From IMG/VR virus record IMGVR_UViG_3300006802_000556, positions 1-24,188 of that record: a stretch of 24,188 nt of DNA; one strand, given 5' to 3'. The translations under genes were made by a program, and so were the position numbers. Below, in pieces: positions 22,999 to 24,188 of this stretch. The notes under the pieces are model-generated. The model was not told the origin of the DNA, searched no databases, and saw only the letters and a program-made list of their open reading frames with translations. The first letter of the stretch is position 1. Every line of letters starts with the position of its first letter. The DNA is from a virus.

Positions 22999-23604
22999 AT
23001 GAGCAAGCACGCTAGAATCCTAAGTGATGACGAGTTTGATGCGCTTGTTGCCCATGTGGAGAGCAAGCGGAACGGCGCACGCAATAGGCTCGTTGTGTAT
23101 CTCACGCATTATGCGGGCATGCGCATTGGGGAGGTTGCGGGTTTGCTACTGAGCGATCTCGTTGGGCGCAGCTACAACGGCACTGCTGATTTCTACGCTG
23201 ACAACGTGGGCTACACTGTGGTGCCGCAGATTCAGCTGCGTAAGCGTGCTGTAAAGGGCAAGCACGCTCGCAGCGTGGTGCTCAGCAAGCGTGTTAGGGC
23301 TGAGATCGTGCGCTACTTTGCGTCCTTACCCTCTATCACGCTCACAGACGCGCTGTGCGTGGGCTACAAGGGGCAGATCACAAACAAGACGCTTGCGCTC
23401 ATGCTGCGCGACTGGATGCGCGAGCTAGGGCTGTATGGAGCGAGTAGCCACAGTGGGCGTAGGCGCTTCGTTACGGAGTTGCTTGAGCGCGGGACCAACA
23501 TCCGCACAGTTCAGCAGCTTGTGGGGCACAAGTTCCTAACCACCACGCAGCTTTACGCAGACTGCTTGCCCTCACGCATGTTGGAGGCTGTTGAAGCACT
23601 GTAG
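22999..23604 (+). CDS. int: minimal tyrosine recombinase (integrase family)
   Basis: A 201-residue site-specific recombinase consisting of little more than the catalytic domain. All active-site residues are visible: R42 in GMRIGE, a Lys in the KGKHARS beta-hairpin (K87/K89), H151-x-x-R154 in HSGRRRF, H177 in LVGH and Y186 in TQLYAD. The N-terminal core-binding (SAM-like) domain of phage integrases (usual length 300-400) is absent, so it is like the short FimB/FimE class. AAGGG is about 8 nt before the ATG. The gene is clearly GC-richer than its neighbours, hinting at separate origin. It could integrate the phage or invert a segment. Confidence 0.9.
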   Translation: MSKHARILSDDEFDALVAHVESKRNGARNRLVVYLTHYAGMRIGEVAGLLLSDLVGRSYNGTADFYADNVGYTVVPQIQLRKRAVKGKHARSVVLSKRVRAEIVRYFASLPSITLTDALCVGYKGQITNKTLALMLRDWMRELGLYGASSHSGRRRFVTELLERGTNIRTVQQLVGHKFLTTTQLYADCLPSRMLEAVEAL

Positions 23605-23629
23605 ACGCACGCACATACCAAGCAGCAAG

Positions 23630-23655
23630 CGCAAGCCTATGGGCTTGCGTTTCTG
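23630..23655 (+). terminator. candidate weak terminator after the recombinase
   Basis: An 8-bp perfect stem CGCAAGCC / GGCTTGCG (23630-23637 with 23642-23649) with a 4-nt loop and then TTTCT. The T tract is short, so termination may be partial. Confidence 0.55.
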
Positions 23656-23761
23656 TCTGAGGCTCACCTAGCATGTGGGCAAGGGGCAGATCTCATGTAG
23701 CGGGCAAGAAGGCGCAGCTCGTGCTTGAAAAAAAAGCTGCTCACGTTTGAACGGAGAAGGC

Positions 23762-23817
23762 GCGTTTAGTCGTAGCAATAGCGACGCCGTTTTACCAACG
23801 GCCTTTAACTAAACAGC
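23762..23817. ncRNA. possible three-way-junction RNA or structured DNA site
   Basis: The outer stem GTTTAGT (23764-23770) / ACTAAAC (23808-23814) encloses two hairpins: CGTAGC-AATA-GCGACG (23771-23786, one mismatch) and GCCGTT-TTACC-AACGGC (23786-23802). The outer stem can be extended by two GC pairs past a bulge. Too short and wrongly built for a tRNA. The strand is not decided; a leftward promoter-like element lies 37 bp away. Confidence 0.3.
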
Positions 23818-23853
23818 TATGTAGGGTTTGGAACGCTAGCGTTGTGTTCTGTA

Positions 23854-23869
23854 ACCGTATGTATTTATC
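23854..23869 (-). promoter_or_regulatory. orphan late-promoter-like element
   Basis: Minus strand GATAAATACATACGGT keeps the 8-bp core (23861-23868) but not the AAA(G/C) end, and no start codon or ribosome-binding site follows at the usual distance. Confidence 0.3.
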
Positions 23870-23893
23870 TAATGCGCAAATATATTGGCTAAT

Positions 23894-24188
23894 ATGAAAA
23901 TTATTATATTTCTCTCTTGTTTAACGATCTCCTTTTTAGGATTCAACGCATATTGTTTTTCCCAAACAGACATAGGCGATTATGAGTTTTCTGTCTCGCA
24001 CATTTTGCTAAAAACCGAACAAGAAGCAATTCGTGTTCATAAAATTATCAAAGACCAGATACAGGATTTTCCCACTGCCGCTAAAAATTATTCCATAGGG
24101 CCTAGTAAGGTTACGGGTGGATATTTAGGAAAATCAAAATTGAGTGTATTCCCGCCCAACTTCAGAAAAGCACTTAGTGTCTTGGGTA
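23894..24188 (+). CDS. secreted parvulin-type peptidyl-prolyl isomerase (partial, runs off window)
   Basis: The first 98 residues of a protein that speeds prolyl isomerisation in exported proteins. Residues 1 to about 24 are a signal peptide (MKIIIFLSCLTISFLGFNAY, then CFSQ), so it acts in the periplasm. The mature part opens the parvulin fold: VSHILLKTEQEA (34-45), a helix, YSIGPSKVTGGYLG (66-79) and FPPNFRKAL. The catalytic domain is cut by the window end. There is no clear Shine-Dalgarno. The DNA is visibly AT-richer than the phage genes, so it may be host DNA beside an integrated phage, or a captured gene. Confidence 0.82.
   Translation, partial: MKIIIFLSCLTISFLGFNAYCFSQTDIGDYEFSVSHILLKTEQEAIRVHKIIKDQIQDFPTAAKNYSIGPSKVTGGYLGKSKLSVFPPNFRKALSVLG

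Larger units (their letters stand above)
23605..23893. other. non-coding end region with several dyads
   Basis: No coding frame. In order: a terminator-like stem (23630-23649), GCAGCT/AGCTGC arms (23714-23719 with 23735-23740) around an A8 tract, a three-way-junction fold (23762-23817), the palindrome AACGCTAGCGTT (23832-23843), and a late-promoter-like element pointing left (23854-23869). It may contain the phage attachment site or a small RNA. Confidence 0.55.

Noticed and set aside
23764-23814. tRNA gene (7-bp closing stem)
   Set aside because: Only 51 bases, two inner hairpins only, no T-loop GTTC-type sequence and no CCA-adjacent geometry.
19587-23851. Recurring GTTCTGT heptamer in intergenic DNA (19587, 22642, 23847)
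   Set aside because: A 7-mer is expected about three times in a window of this size on two strands, and the contexts differ.
1-24188. T7-type RNA-polymerase promoters (about 23 bp, repeated)
   Set aside because: No repeated 20-bp-class promoter was seen; the only recurrent promoter-like element is the short ATAAATAC type.

Overview
This window looks like about 24 kb of a T7-like (short-tailed) phage or prophage, probably of a marine Gram-negative bacterium. The evidence is an almost complete T7-order virion block on the minus strand: portal, two small genes, scaffold, major capsid, decoration-like protein, tail tubes A and B, gp13-like and gp14-like proteins, large ejection proteins, tail fibre, and small and large terminase. 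No phage RNA polymerase, DNA polymerase or lysis gene is present. Early and replication genes must lie outside, and the 3' end of a plus-strand helix-turn-helix gene enters at the left edge. The marine/SIO1-like affiliation is an impression from protein style, not a search result.

Layout. Positions 2-232 (+): end of an HTH gene that runs tail-to-tail into terL. Positions 218-19046 (-): the late block, tightly packed with many 1-14 nt overlaps. Starts of transcription subunits carry a repeated T4-late-promoter-like element, (A/C)ATAAATACA-N2-AAA(G/C), 17-20 nt before the start codon of four genes; a diverged copy lies farther upstream of the capsid gene. A strong terminator follows the capsid/decoration pair. 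Positions 19047-19170: divergent control region with one perfect DnaA box. Positions 19171-19473 (+): a small basic protein. Positions 19493-22111: a plus-strand cassette bracketed by two near-identical bidirectional UUCG-loop terminators. It holds two small unknown genes, a tRNA-guanine-transglycosylase/DpdA-like enzyme (7-deazaguanine base exchange) and a 214-codon unknown frame that continues the DpdA-like frame after a single TGA. Its leader has two perfect interlocking 8-bp inverted repeats and a third hairpin abutting the first ribosome-binding site.

Positions 22110-23604: a small minus-strand gene, a roughly 425-bp non-coding stretch with two 65-70 bp direct repeats and several dyads, a small unknown gene, and a minimal tyrosine recombinase with all catalytic residues. 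Positions 23605-23893: non-coding, with a terminator-like hairpin, a three-way-junction fold, a palindrome and an orphan copy of the late-promoter motif. Position 23894 to the end (+): the start of a secreted parvulin-type peptidyl-prolyl isomerase, visibly AT-richer, which could be host DNA next to an integrated phage end or an accessory phage gene.

How it fits together (inference): the minus-strand block makes the virion under a dedicated late promoter class; the plus-strand cassette resembles a moron that probably modifies phage DNA with a 7-deazaguanine base; the recombinase suggests a temperate or formerly temperate life style.
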